The position numbers and the translations under genes were made by a program. Shown here one piece after another: positions 48,905 to 60,980 of a stretch of DNA of 64,000 nucleotides. A model generated the notes under the pieces. That model was not told the origin of the DNA and did not search any database. It was given only the letters and a program-made list of their open reading frames with translations. Within the stretch, counting starts at the first letter, position 1. The number at the start of each line of letters is the position of its first letter. The stretch lies in assembly GCA_034766995.1 (NCBI GenBank), contig CM068317.1, forward strand, positions 32,182,501 to 32,246,500, given 5' to 3'. This stretch comes from Acanthacorydalis orientalis (taxonomy: Eukaryota > Arthropoda > Insecta > Megaloptera > Corydalidae).

Positions 48905-49262
48905 AGAAACACGGTTTCGATATAACACAATACAAAAATTGAGACGGTTCTCTTATAACACACGGTTCCCATATAGAACGATTTAATAAATTTGATCAAC
49001 CCTCATATAGTACAAATATATTCATCACACTTTTTTGGTTGACATAAAAAGAAAATTCCCTTTGTAACATAAAAATGCGAACTCTGTGTGAATCTGTTCT
49101 CACTAAAAACTAATTCAGTAGACGGTTTCTTGTTCATAAATTCAGAAACACTCCCAGAACACGGTTTGATGTAACACGGACCAAATTTCCCTGATTTGTA
49201 TTACTTCTAGGATTTATTTAACAAGGGTTCGATACAACACGGAACGAATTAACTGTGTTATA
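48905..49262. mobile_element. possible Tigger/pogo-like remnant with repeated ACGGTT...AACAC motif
   Basis: Five diverged copies of a 20-bp word lie in one orientation: AACACGGTTTCGATATAACA (from 48908), GACGGTTCTCTTATAACACA (48943), ACACGGTTCCCATATAGAAC (48960), AACACGGTTTGATGTAACAC (49158) and AGGGTTCGATACAACACGGA (49223). Tigger/pogo-type DNA transposons are known for similar AACACGG-rich ends. No transposase was found, so this would be a non-autonomous or decayed copy. It could also be an unrelated repeat. Confidence 0.4.
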
Positions 49263-49569
49263 GAAGTATTAACACCCCCCCCCCCTCTCTATACATATAT
49301 ATTAATAATCAACATGTTTCTAATAAAAATACTTAGTATTAATAAATTTGAACTTATTATTATCTACAGTTTGTAACGATATACAGCTAAATTAATGTGT
49401 GTGTGCTTTTTTAATAAATATTTGTAGTTTAAACTACTAAATTACCTTGTTCCACAAATATTTAATGTATTAAATATTTGTGTATGTGTATACATACAAA
49501 TATTTAATACATTTGTGTGTACACACATTTATGTATTGTGTATGTGAATGTGTATACATATTCTCTTAC

Positions 49570-49576
<7 letters not shown>
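49263..49576. other. spacer with an 11-bp C run
   Basis: A C11 tract at 49275-49285 followed by CTCTCT is out of character for the region. AAATATTTAATACATT-type words recur near 49460-49510. No gene. Confidence 0.6.
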
Positions 49577-49628
<52 letters not shown>

Positions 49629-49632
49629 CATT
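49577..49632. repeat. (AT)n microsatellite
   Basis: TA repeat with one GTATAT interruption, flanked on both sides by ATTCTCTTA. Confidence 0.95.
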
Positions 49633-49910
49633 CTCTTATATTTATTAGTCTGCTTTTCAATGCTTTATAAATTTCTTGGCTCTAAAAATAATTTCTGTTG
49701 TCAATCAGATGAGTTCTCTTGTTTAATATTGTCTTTTCAGTTCCCAATTCAAACTGTTTATTGTTCTTATTTGCTTTTTCGAAGTAAATATTATCTGATT
49801 TTGTATATGATATTATATTTTTCAATTTTTTGTTATTATTCTTAGTACCTATATACCGTATGTTTTGTTGAAGTAATTGAATTATTTTGATATTGACATT
49901 TTACTCTCCT
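49633..49910. other. AT-rich spacer
   Basis: The open frame 49660-49845 (+) has no recognised domain. Confidence 0.55.
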
Positions 49911-49968
49911 AATATATATATATAATATATATGTGTGTGTGTGTATGTGTGTGTATCTGAGAGAGTGT
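49911..49968. repeat. AT / GT / GA compound microsatellite
   Basis: TA units, then GT units with GTAT, then GAGAGA. Confidence 0.93.
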
Positions 49969-49974
49969 GTGCCT

Positions 49975-50240
49975 GCGTATGTAGATCGAAATGCTCGTCA
50001 TTCGGGAAGAACTTTCATAAACGTATTTACCTGACGTGGGTGTGTGTGGTGAAGCGACAAGATCAAAGATAGCCATGCGATCTGAATGTCAATGCAGATC
50101 ACGTTACTTTACATAACATATTGCTTCCAGTAAACATAACACCTTGGAAATCTGCAAGCTAATTCATGTAATAATATAACTTATATAAAATGCAAACTGA
50201 TGTGTACGCAACAGAACACGGTTGTGTTGACTCAATCGTC
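49975..50240. promoter_or_regulatory. complex island, candidate conserved non-coding element
   Basis: Starts within GTAGATCGAAATGCTCG and contains CCTGACGTGG, GATAGCCATGCGATCTG and GCAGATCACG. Less A/T-rich than its flanks, no frame. Regulatory role is inferred. Confidence 0.3.
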
Positions 50241-53126
50241 AGTTACAGTACTTTTAATAGGTTTCTTAAATGGTTATTTCACAGTATTTATTTTTATGAT
50301 TATTTTTATTACATTTTATAAATACGTATAAATGCGAGCAAACGAACTTTCATATTTCAATAAAATGTGAAATTATACAGTTAAGAACTTTATTAATATC
50401 ATATAACGTTGTCGGTAATGTTACCAAAGAACTGAGATGAACAGGTCTATATATCGCTGATAAGTTGATATTCAATACGTTATGAGTTTAACTCTAAGCT
50501 AGGGAATATTTTAAAGATAGTATCGAATGATAAATGATATTTAATCTGGATGAGAGACTATAAAAGGCATAGATGTAAAAAATATTAATGTAAAGAAATA
50601 ATGTTTCTGTTCTAATATTTCATATGGACGAAAAATGAATTTTTAGTCAGTTTGTAATTTTTTAATTAGAGATTTTTTTCCTTGCAGAAATACTTAAAAA
50701 ATAAATCTGGAGAAGCATGCATAACGTGTAAAATTAAAGTTAATAAATTCTAATTCAAAAATTAATTTTGCTTTTCTAAAACTTAATTTTTTTAACAATT
50801 TGTTTACACAAATTAGAAAAAATTGAGGAATAGGAGTAAAAAATATCATTTTTTTTAAGTAAAGGAAGAAATTATAGTATATTTTACAGTTGGTATAAAT
50901 TAAAAATATATTAATGTTTTTATATACACTAATTTCTTTCAAATATTTTAGTGGTTAAAAATAAAGTTTAGTAAATTAGCCTTAAAGAGAAACTACAAAC
51001 TGAAAGATGATTATTTCGAAAAAATAGTAATCGAGTTAAATCTTAATTAAGTTAAATATTTAAATAGAATTATTGAAAACTAGAAAGAAATGTATTGCAA
51101 AATTCAAACAATTTAATTCAATGTAAAGATTTTATTGCAAAATAATAAAATTGCAAAGAAAAAACAATACTATTTTATTACAAACCAATTTATTAGAACA
51201 ATGCTTTTTATTCCTTTTTATAGCGAATATAAATCATATATTTTAAAACAATAATGTTTTATATATCTGTCAGCCTTCTGGCAGGAGTTTGTAGGGAGAA
51301 AAATACATAGAAGGAAAATATTATTAAATCATAAAGTGAATATGTACAATATTGAACATTTTAGGTAAAAAATAATTATAATATTGTTAGAAAAAAGTTT
51401 GAAAATTAAATTCTATTGAAGTAAATATTTTTTCTATATTTTTATAAGCAAAATTAGAGATGTTTTGGCTCATTCTACACATTATTAACTTAATTTTAGA
51501 TTTAAAAATGATCAAATTGATTATAAAATTATTTAAAAATTGTTATAGTCTGTGTAGATTTGTCTGTTAATTGATTATTTTCATGCTAATTGTCATTTTT
51601 ATTAAATCTTTAAGATTCGCATTTCAGATATATAGTAGGAATATTTGCTTTTAATTTTAATTTAGTTCATTTTTATATTATTTGACTCAAATAAAATAAG
51701 TCAATTTGTAGCTATAGGTATTTCGAATGATTATTTAAAATTAAAGTTATATTTACTTCTAGGCAAGATTATATTTAATGTAGAAAATAGTATATTTCCT
51801 AAGTGATGTTTCTTTTTATGTACATACTTGTATTTTATATATACATATATAGTTAAGTTTTAATACCATAAAAAGGATCCGCATGCAGTTTTCACAATAC
51901 TTACATACATTAGATGTGAATTCATGATAGTATACTACTTGACTGAATTTAAAAAAAAGTTACACGAATACACAAGCGCACACAGACACATAATATTCGT
52001 AATGTGATACCTACCCAGCAGTGGGTCCGTTTATGTCGACATTTTATGGTAAAATGGTTGTAATTTAGAAATCATAGTATGACAAGTATATGAAAATTTT
52101 CATTTACATGTATAAATAAATGCAGTTATTTTATTGCTTTATTATGCGATGTATAATAAAGGATAAGTTTCATGTCTTCTTTATACAACTATGTAGTAAT
52201 CTAATTTGTATAGCAGCATGGTGTTTTTGGATTTTACATATTGTTTACTGGTATTCATTTATTCTCTCTTGAATATTTATTAAACGGAGAACATTATCAT
52301 TTATAAGAAGAATTGTTTACATTTTTTTATCAGTAGTTTGAAAAGAATGTAATAACATTTTCAGCTATGATGATTTACTGTTAGATAAAATCATTCGTTT
52401 TTTACTTAATTTCAACGATCTACTCTATTTATTACCTATCTATCTATATATATATATATATATGTAACAGATTTTCTGATATGCTTCCAGATATTTTTTA
52501 TTGTGATTTTTAGATTTTTTTATTATACAACAATTATATAATTATATATAAAAATCATTTTATTTAATTACAGTACAAAGGTATTATGAATATAAGAAAT
52601 AAAAAATATAATGACTGATTGTTGATATTTGAAGTAGTATAATTAGATATAAAAATATATATGCTGTTGAAATAATTAATTATTTCTTATTGTGATATAT
52701 AAATCATTTTAATACATATAAATCCGAGAAAAGAGAAATTTAAAAATTGAATTTCGATACGAGTAGTCTAACTCACTTTATTTTATTGATTTTTACATCA
52801 TTTCTTTAATGTAATAAGAGTTTCAGTTCATTTTGAACATAAAATTAAAAGTTAATATAAATAATGAAAAAAATTTTTTAATTTTTCACTACTCATATTA
52901 TGTATAAATTAAAAAAAATAGATGAAATATAAATATGAACCAATAAGTACATTTTATTCACTTTTTTTGAAAATTTTTTTTGGAAAACATTTTTATTTTT
53001 ATATTTTACTGATAAAATTTGTATTTTGTTCAAACATTTATAAATGAATTAATATAGAACATATTATTTAAAACTTATAAAATTTACATTGTAGTATATT
53101 ATACAAGCATATGTATATTCAAATGA

Positions 53127-53136
<10 letters not shown>
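50241..53136. other. long AT-rich spacer
   Basis: No gene or RNA. A strong acceptor-like word (TTTTTTTCCTTGCAG ending near 50689) has no convincing exon after it. 51950-52080 is slightly more complex. A short TA run lies at 52445-52463. Confidence 0.6.

Positions 53137-53166
<30 letters not shown>
53137..53166. repeat. (AT)n microsatellite
   Basis: Short TA repeat after an A run. Confidence 0.93.
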
Positions 53167-53170
<4 letters not shown>

Positions 53171-53272
53171 TTAAACATAACAATGAAGAAAAAAAAACTA
53201 GATATATCTGTCAGAATATACTTCTATTTTTATAACATAAATAAAGTAGAGCCACAAACATTACACAAACAG

Positions 53273-53401
53273 TCCTCATGTGAAGACAATGATGTTATGA
53301 AGATATTACGGGATTCAGAAATGGGCCATTTAGGTGGCCATTATGACGTATTTGGTCTCGTGAGACGAGTCACCGATGACCCCAGTTTTAATAATATGTA
53401 G
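53273..53401 (+). CDS. candidate terminal exon of an unknown protein
   Basis: This is the most coding-like stretch outside transposons. After an acceptor-like ACACAAACAG (ending 53272) the frame reads SSCEDNDVMKILRDSEMGHL, then GGHYDVFGLVRRVTDDPSFN and NM before TAG at 53399-53401. Residue use is balanced and codon third positions include many C and G, unlike the A/T-driven frames nearby. The acceptor lacks a strong pyrimidine tract. I do not recognise the protein. Alternatives are a conserved non-coding element or a fragment of a processed pseudogene. Confidence 0.35.
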   Translation, partial: SSCEDNDVMKILRDSEMGHLGGHYDVFGLVRRVTDDPSFNNM

Positions 53402-53920
53402 GCGGAATGACAAATGTGGGACTCTGTTCTCGCAGAACTTTAATGTTTTTCAGACGAGTATATGTTTATTAACTTTATGGAGATGAAAAGAAAGGTCCAT
53501 ATCTTATTGTTTTATGTTATACTTTTTTATTTTTCATGTCGTGAAATCCTCATGAATGTCTTATTTTATGCATTTGTTTTATACGTATTTTAAATATAAC
53601 TTGAAAATATTGAGACTTTCGATTTGTTTTAAAAAGGGTGTTCAGCGAAATATTAAAGTATAGGTGTTTTTAATTTATTTTATTATAGCAAAAAGATAAG
53701 TTCGTCTCAAATAGATTCTTTCAATCTATATTTTAGAGCAGAAGTAGTTTTATATACGATTTTAAATGTAAATATTTTTCAAAACACACACATTTAACAT
53801 TGTTTAATTATTTATTAGAAAATGTCTTAATTAGTAAGCAAAATATGAGTACATCTAAAAATTCATAACTAAAAATAGCTAATATAACTTAGTAATGTAA
53901 ATATTTCAATTTCAAATATA
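53402..53920. other. spacer, possible 3' untranslated region at its start
   Basis: The first 60 bases stay complex (GGGACTCTGTTCTCGCAGAA). No clear polyadenylation signal nearby. The rest is AT-rich. Confidence 0.45.
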
Positions 53921-54448
53921 TTAGGTGTACAAATTAATTCAGACCTTTTTATATAGGAAATGAATCTTTATGGAAAAATAGAATAAATTTCAATCCTCTA
54001 AATATTTCCCATTATTTTATACATCATTGGTTCCATTTGTCGGATAAGTGACGAACTCTTATAGAAAAAACTTATAGAAACTCTTGTAGAAAAAGATCTC
54101 AGTTTTGAATTGATGAAGTTGTAATGAATTTTTGAAATTTTTCTACTGTTTTAGTATTTTTTACATGTTTGTTGCATCACAACATTTCCTCCTAAAATCA
54201 ATAAATCATTTCAGAGAATTCAGCAGCATGTTTTTTTCAATTGTAATGGAAAATTTATGCTGTTTTTCGAACGCGATAGAGTAAACTACTGTTTTGTGAA
54301 GTTATAGTAATTACATGACCAAGATATAGTTTATTTTTAAATGTTAAGTTTGGCATCTCAAAAGCTTGAAATTAAGAAAAATCTTTTAATTTAAAATATA
54401 GTTATGATTGATTCAATTTAAGGCCACCGAATTAATTGTTATACCTAA
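53921..54448 (-). mobile_element. decayed mauritiana-type mariner with both ends, internally deleted
   Basis: The left end TTAGGTGTACAAATTAATTC and the right end (reverse complement TTAGGTATAACAATTAATTC) form an inverted pair of about 28 bp, resembling the AGGTGTACAA-type termini of mauritiana mariners. TA precedes the left end; TT follows the right, a decayed target site. At 528 bp it is under half the family length. The coding remnant runs on the minus strand. Confidence 0.75.
54000..54290 (-). pseudogene. mariner transposase remnant, N- and C-terminal pieces
   Basis: Across several frames the minus strand reads KKHAAEFSEMIY, GGNVVMQQTCKKY and NSRKISK, matching the transposase helix-turn-helix region (KKNAAE...GENVV...TC..WF.KF). 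Near 54040 it reads RHLSDKWNQ and NNGKYL-like words, matching the C-terminal LPE(R/K)W...NGEYF block. The catalytic middle is absent, and stops and frameshifts are many. Exact bounds are approximate. Confidence 0.65.
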
Positions 54449-54776
54449 TTAATTTTTACACTTAGGTCAAATATATTTTAAATAGGTGAATAAATGTAAG
54501 AGGTAGGCAATATAAGACAACTGGTAAATTAATATTATACACTGTGAACGCAAATTTGGTTTTGTAAAAACAGTAATCTATTAATATAATAATTAAAATC
54601 TTATAATATGAATAAATCTGTTCAAAATTGGTTTTTAAGTATAATTTATGTAGCTATCCAAAAATTTTGAAATATAAACCTCTAAATGTTTTCGTTTATG
54701 GTCTTTTTTGAAAGTTTAATATTTATTTTCTTTCTTCTTCAGCTATATTAACTTTTTGCTGTTTCACATTTTGTAT
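54449..54776. other. AT-rich spacer
   Basis: No feature seen. Confidence 0.6.
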
Positions 54777-54813
54777 TATATATATATATTTATATATATA
54801 TATATATATATAC
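54777..54813. repeat. (AT)n microsatellite
   Basis: TA repeat with one TTTATA interruption. Confidence 0.95.
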
Positions 54814-55089
54814 ATACATCGGTTTATAAATACTTTCATTTATTATTAATAACTATATAAACAGGTAAATTATAAACAGGAAATGTTGTAAGTGTTAGTG
54901 ATTTTGATACATTAATATAAATTAATTATAATAACATATTAATTACATTTTAAATTATAGTTTTCAATTTATTAATTTAGTTGTCAATTAATATTACGTA
55001 AAAGTAATTATGGTAAAATAATTGTGATGAAAATAAAGATTACGTCCACAAAAATTTAAAGATTATTTTTTTTGTTTCATTTTCTATCC

Positions 55090-55092
<3 letters not shown>
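54814..55092. other. AT-rich spacer
   Basis: No feature seen. Confidence 0.6.

Positions 55093-55182
<90 letters not shown>
55093..55182. repeat. (AT)n / (GA)n microsatellite
   Basis: About 75 bp of AT followed by GAGAGA units. Confidence 0.96.
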
Positions 55183-55183
<1 letters not shown>

Positions 55184-55696
55184 AAGAGTAGCCGAGAAAA
55201 ATATGAATATCTAAATTAAAATACCAAAATTATGCATAATAAATTATTTGTCATATCACAGATCACAAACTTTAAAGGTTTCACGAAAAAATGTTAAGAA
55301 CTGACCTAACCAGTTTTAGCAACATATCTTAAGCGTGCAATATGGATGCATCTTCTGGAACATTGATCTATGTTATGAGAAAATAATGTGATGGATGATT
55401 TGAATCCTTAAAAATGTGTAGAAACCTTTTAATTAATAAAAATATCGTACATTCTTTTCTGATCAATGATTTTTGATCGTATATTTGTCGTGGGAATCAT
55501 TTAAGGTGGTCTTGAAAAAGATAAAATATCAGCATTACATGTTTGCTAAATTTATTGCTTTATTGAATATATAATTTTTGTTTTTAATGCAGGTGTTGAA
55601 GTTTTTACCTCTGTTATTAACAGAATAAATAATTTTAATAAGTAACTTTTGTTATTGGTTGTTTCTTAATTTTATATATGTTTATATTTTTGTGTT

Positions 55697-55699
<3 letters not shown>
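55183..55699. other. AT-rich spacer
   Basis: An acceptor-like TTTTTAATGCAG near 55593 has no convincing donor after it. Confidence 0.55.

Positions 55700-55762
<63 letters not shown>
55700..55762. repeat. (AT)n microsatellite
   Basis: About 60 bp of AT. Confidence 0.96.
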
Positions 55763-55763
<1 letters not shown>

Positions 55764-56391
55764 GAAGAAGATTTCTTTTAAAAAAATAATTCGTTCACTC
55801 GTATTACATCAAATATTACTGAAATAATATTCATTCAATAACATAATATAAATGGATAAATATTTTATTTTGAAATAAAGTTTTAAATGATAAAACAATT
55901 ATTATAAAAATAATACAATAAAAATAAAACAATATTGAAATATATTTTTACTTGAAAAATATTTAATATAATACAGTAACATATTTTTATTTCTATTACA
56001 AATGCAATTTTAGAATTAGTAGAAAGATATAGCAATAATATAAATCTTTTTTATATTATATTACCTTCTTCATTTAATAGGTTTATAAGCTAAATTTTAA
56101 TTTTAGCTATATTTTTTATATTAAGTAATTTATTTCTAATTGGAAAAACGAACGTTTATGAGAATTTGAAAAATGTATTTAATAAACAGGTAGATTCATT
56201 TTTATTATTCGATTTTGGCTACTATATGTATTGAAAAAGAACTTCTGTTCAAAATTAAATATTAAATCATATAATTACTCAAATAGAACTATAAATATAT
56301 TTTGTGTTTAGTTGTGGTGATGTATTTATTTGGAAAATTTGACATCTTAAAAAATTGTAGAATATTTATCAATTTTTTAAATAGTCTATAT
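55763..56391. other. AT-rich spacer
   Basis: Almost pure A/T; no feature. Confidence 0.65.
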
Positions 56392-56420
56392 AACACTTCC
56401 TCATACTTATTTTTTTAAAA
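56392..56420 (+). repeat. 29-bp dispersed repeat, copy 1
   Basis: Begins AACACTTCCTCATACTTATT. It matches 57549-57577 with one difference over 29 bases. Probably a scrap of an old interspersed repeat. Confidence 0.7.
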
Positions 56421-56693
56421 AAATAAACTTTGCTTATAGGTTAGTTTTTGAGGAAAGATATTAAAATTAAGTTTTATTCCTTTATAGAATTAATATTTAA
56501 AAATATAACATATACTTTACTATGTAGACATCTTTTGTTGAATATAATATTGTTGCAATTAAGCTATTGTTTAAAATATTGTGTATTTAAATTTGGATTT
56601 AAAGATTTAATGCACAAAATTAGAATTATTACTATTTGTATTATAATTAAATTATTATTAAGTTCAGATTTGTTATTAATATCAAACAGCTAT

Positions 56694-56694
<1 letters not shown>
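56421..56694. other. AT-rich spacer
   Basis: The 147-codon open frame 56448-56891 is rich in Ile, Leu, Tyr and Lys and runs through an AT array. I see no domain and do not call it a gene. Confidence 0.55.
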
Positions 56695-56759
<65 letters not shown>

Positions 56760-56772
56760 TGTGTATATATAT
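56695..56772. repeat. (AT)n microsatellite cluster
   Basis: TA runs separated by GTATATA, TACATA and GTGTATA. Confidence 0.95.
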
Positions 56773-57548
56773 TAGAAATCTATTTGCAAATGTTCGACTT
56801 TTTTGTCTTAATAAATACTCGCAGTACAGGAATCTGTTCTAAATTTGAAAAAATATTCTTAAAATACATTATTACAAATGACTCGTATTAACAAACCTTG
56901 ATCTTAAGGAACCTTGCACAACAATATCATATAAATAATCTCTTAAATGTTTATAAAATTTATGATACTATATTAAAGTTATTTCTTTGTTTTACTTTTA
57001 CTGCTGGTTAAATTTCAATGTTGAGTTGAACAATAAAAATCATTAGAAGTAATATATGTTGAAAGAAAAATGTTTTCGAAGATTTTGTACTATATTAAAT
57101 TAAAATTATATATTTTTTTTTTGATCTACGTATGCAATAATTTTTTTAAAGATGTATAAAATATATGATTTTACTAATGAAGTGAATATATAAATTAAGT
57201 ATTTTAAAGTAAGACAAATTGTACATATATATAATATATGAATGTGTGTATATATATATATATATAAGCTTATAAATAAAATGAGATTGCACTATTCAAC
57301 ATTTTAACCTCGGTCTTCAACTACTGCACTCACACTGTTTCGATTAATAACGTTATTTATTTCTATACTCGATTCTAGATAATCGTTATTAATGTCTATT
57401 AATCTAATTATTTATTCTTCTTTCAAGTACTTTATATTACACTAATTACTTTATCTTTATAAATGTGCCGTCCACTTTACAACTTATAAATAATATACAG
57501 ATAATTTTCTGATGAAGTTACATTTTTGAAAAAAAATGTTTTTAATAC
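56773..57548. other. AT-rich spacer
   Basis: No gene or RNA. A short TA run lies at 57248-57266. Confidence 0.6.
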
Positions 57549-57577
57549 AACACTTCCTCATATTTATTTTTTTAAAA
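57549..57577 (+). repeat. 29-bp dispersed repeat, copy 2
   Basis: Same orientation as 56392-56420, one base different. Confidence 0.7.
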
Positions 57578-57908
57578 TTATTTTAGAAAGTAACTAAGAA
57601 TAATGTTTATTAAATGTTTGATATTTTAGAATTTTTAAGCAAATGAAAGTATTTTTTAGCATTTTGAGTATAAATTCAAACAAAATAATTATATAATAAT
57701 AATTAAATTCATTTTCTGTTTGAGACGTTAAGCTTTCTTCAATTTTTTGATTAAATTATTTTTTTTCATTATTCGAAGCAAATTTATTTCTTAACAAATT
57801 TTTCGATTTGTTTTAAATATTTACTTATTTCTGATAAATCTTCCTTAATAAATTATATTTAGAAGAATGTTGTAAATTCTAAATACCAGAAAAATATTTA
57901 ATGAAATA

Positions 57909-57909
<1 letters not shown>
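57578..57909. other. AT-rich spacer
   Basis: No feature seen. Confidence 0.6.

Positions 57910-57966
<57 letters not shown>
57910..57966. repeat. (AT)n microsatellite
   Basis: Over 50 bp of AT. Immediately followed by TTGGTTGGAAATATTTGTC, faintly like a mariner terminus. Confidence 0.95.
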
Positions 57967-57969
<3 letters not shown>

Positions 57970-59094
57970 TTGGAAATATTTGTCTTTTACGATCGGTTGG
58001 CAAGACTTGTGACATCTGCAGGTAGATAATTTTATTTAGCCTGTCAAATGGATCAATGTTTTATTTTAAATTATGTTTTAAGAACATAGATGATAATTAA
58101 AATTATTTAAATTCTATATTTAGATTTATTAAGATTTAAATTACTTTTCATTATAAATATTCATTTATTTGAATCATTGGAAGTCAATGGATTTAATTTT
58201 GTTTGTTTTTGTTTCACTTTTTTTTATAATAAATTCATGTTTACAGGGTGGTTATTAGGTTTCCAAGGCGCCTCGATTGCTAAGATCATTAACGCCCGTT
58301 AATATTTACAATTAGTTGAAACTTTCATACTTAGTTAAATTTAATTTACACAATTCCAAATTATTATCTATAATTTTTAGCACTTAATTATAGAATATCA
58401 CAGACACATTTTTGTTGACTTGAAAACATTAAAATAATTACTTGACGGTGGTAAAAGTGCTAGATATGATCGTGGTAAATAATAAAAAAGGAATTCAAAA
58501 AAAAATTGTTTGCATGAATTCGAACAAAAAAAAACTGCATTATGCAATTTTATTGCGGACTTCAAGAATTCTTTAACTTTTTTTGACTGCTATTTTTAAA
58601 TTTCTATACGCAGAAATATGAGTTAAAAAACCTTATATTGAGACTATATTAAATATTAATTCAAGTAATGAATAACATTGTTCAAATAATTGACATTAGA
58701 AATTCAAGTGATTTCAATTGGAACGAATCTAAAAAAATAGAATACAGTAAGTATCATTAAAAAAAATCAGATCGTGATTATTATGTACATCAAAATACTC
58801 TCAGTTTGTATAAAGTACTTATTAAAGATATGACAGTTGCGATAAGTAGCGTTCTTGTACTACATTCACATTTCAAAAAAATCGTCTATAAAACGCAAAG
58901 AAAACAAAAAGAAAAAAAATAGAAGAAATATATATGTACATATATATTCACTTTCAATTCGAGTGTTATGGCTATACAATGACAATTCGTTTTATAACCG
59001 GATGGGCTGATTCTATTTCGTGAAATTAAATAAGTGTAAAAATAAAACGAGTCGGATTTTTGTAAATGAAAAGTAAAATAAAACGAAAAACACA
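57967..59094. other. spacer
   Basis: 57967-58030 and 58240-58320 are more complex (CAAGGCGCCTCGATTGC). The latter could be a small regulatory or transposon scrap. No gene or RNA recognised. Confidence 0.5.
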
Positions 59095-59200
59095 CTTCAA
59101 TTAATTCTTGCTCGGTCGTGCGCGTGCCGAAAGACGCGCGATTGTTTCCGGATACGCCCGAAGCTATTAGTGCCAACTGTCGGCGTTGATGAAAATTACC
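59095..59200. promoter_or_regulatory. CpG-rich island; candidate regulatory element or first exon (minus)
   Basis: About 100 bp is dense in CpG (CGGTCGTGCGCGTGCCG, GACGCGCG). On the minus strand a frame opens MALIASGVSGNNRASFGTRT, then TEQELIEV, followed by a possible donor GAA|GTGTGT near 59094. The remaining frame to 58886 is A/T-driven. It could be a short coding exon, a conserved non-coding element or a promoter. No family recognised. Confidence 0.3.
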
Positions 59201-59267
59201 TAACAGTTAATTCATTAGTGCAAATGTATAAGAAGGTAATTTAATGATAATTTATCATAGAAAGTTT

Positions 59268-59269
59268 TG

Positions 59270-59298
<29 letters not shown>
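59268..59298. repeat. (AT)n microsatellite
   Basis: Short uninterrupted AT repeat. Confidence 0.94.
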
Positions 59299-59302
<4 letters not shown>

Positions 59303-59422
59303 CTTAGATGCATACAAACATTTTATTTTTTTTAATAATTTAAAATTAATTAGTTTAGCGGATATATGTATATTCAACAGAATGTAATATCAAAGGAATA
59401 TTTGTATGATGAAATTGAGTTT

Positions 59423-60856
<1,434 letters not shown>

Positions 60857-60882
<26 letters not shown>

Positions 60883-60939
60883 GCATATGCATATATATAT
60901 ATGTACATATGTATGTATATATATATGTATGCGTGTGTG

Positions 60940-60980
<41 letters not shown>
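60857..60980. repeat. compound AT / GT / CATATG microsatellite
   Basis: AT runs broken by GTGCATATGCA and GTATGCGTGTGTGTATG. Frames on both strands are artefacts. Confidence 0.96.

Noticed and set aside
50675..50760. TTTTTTTCCTTGCAG acceptor followed by possible exon
   Set aside because: Good acceptor, but the sequence after it has stops in the plausible frames and no convincing donor.
56448..56891. 147-codon open frame
   Set aside because: It is Ile/Leu/Tyr/Lys-rich in AT-rich DNA and spans an AT array. No recognisable protein.
57967..58030. TTGGTTGGAAATATTTGTC and GGTTGGCAAGACTTGTGACA, faintly like mariner ends
   Set aside because: No matching opposite end and no transposase remnant nearby.
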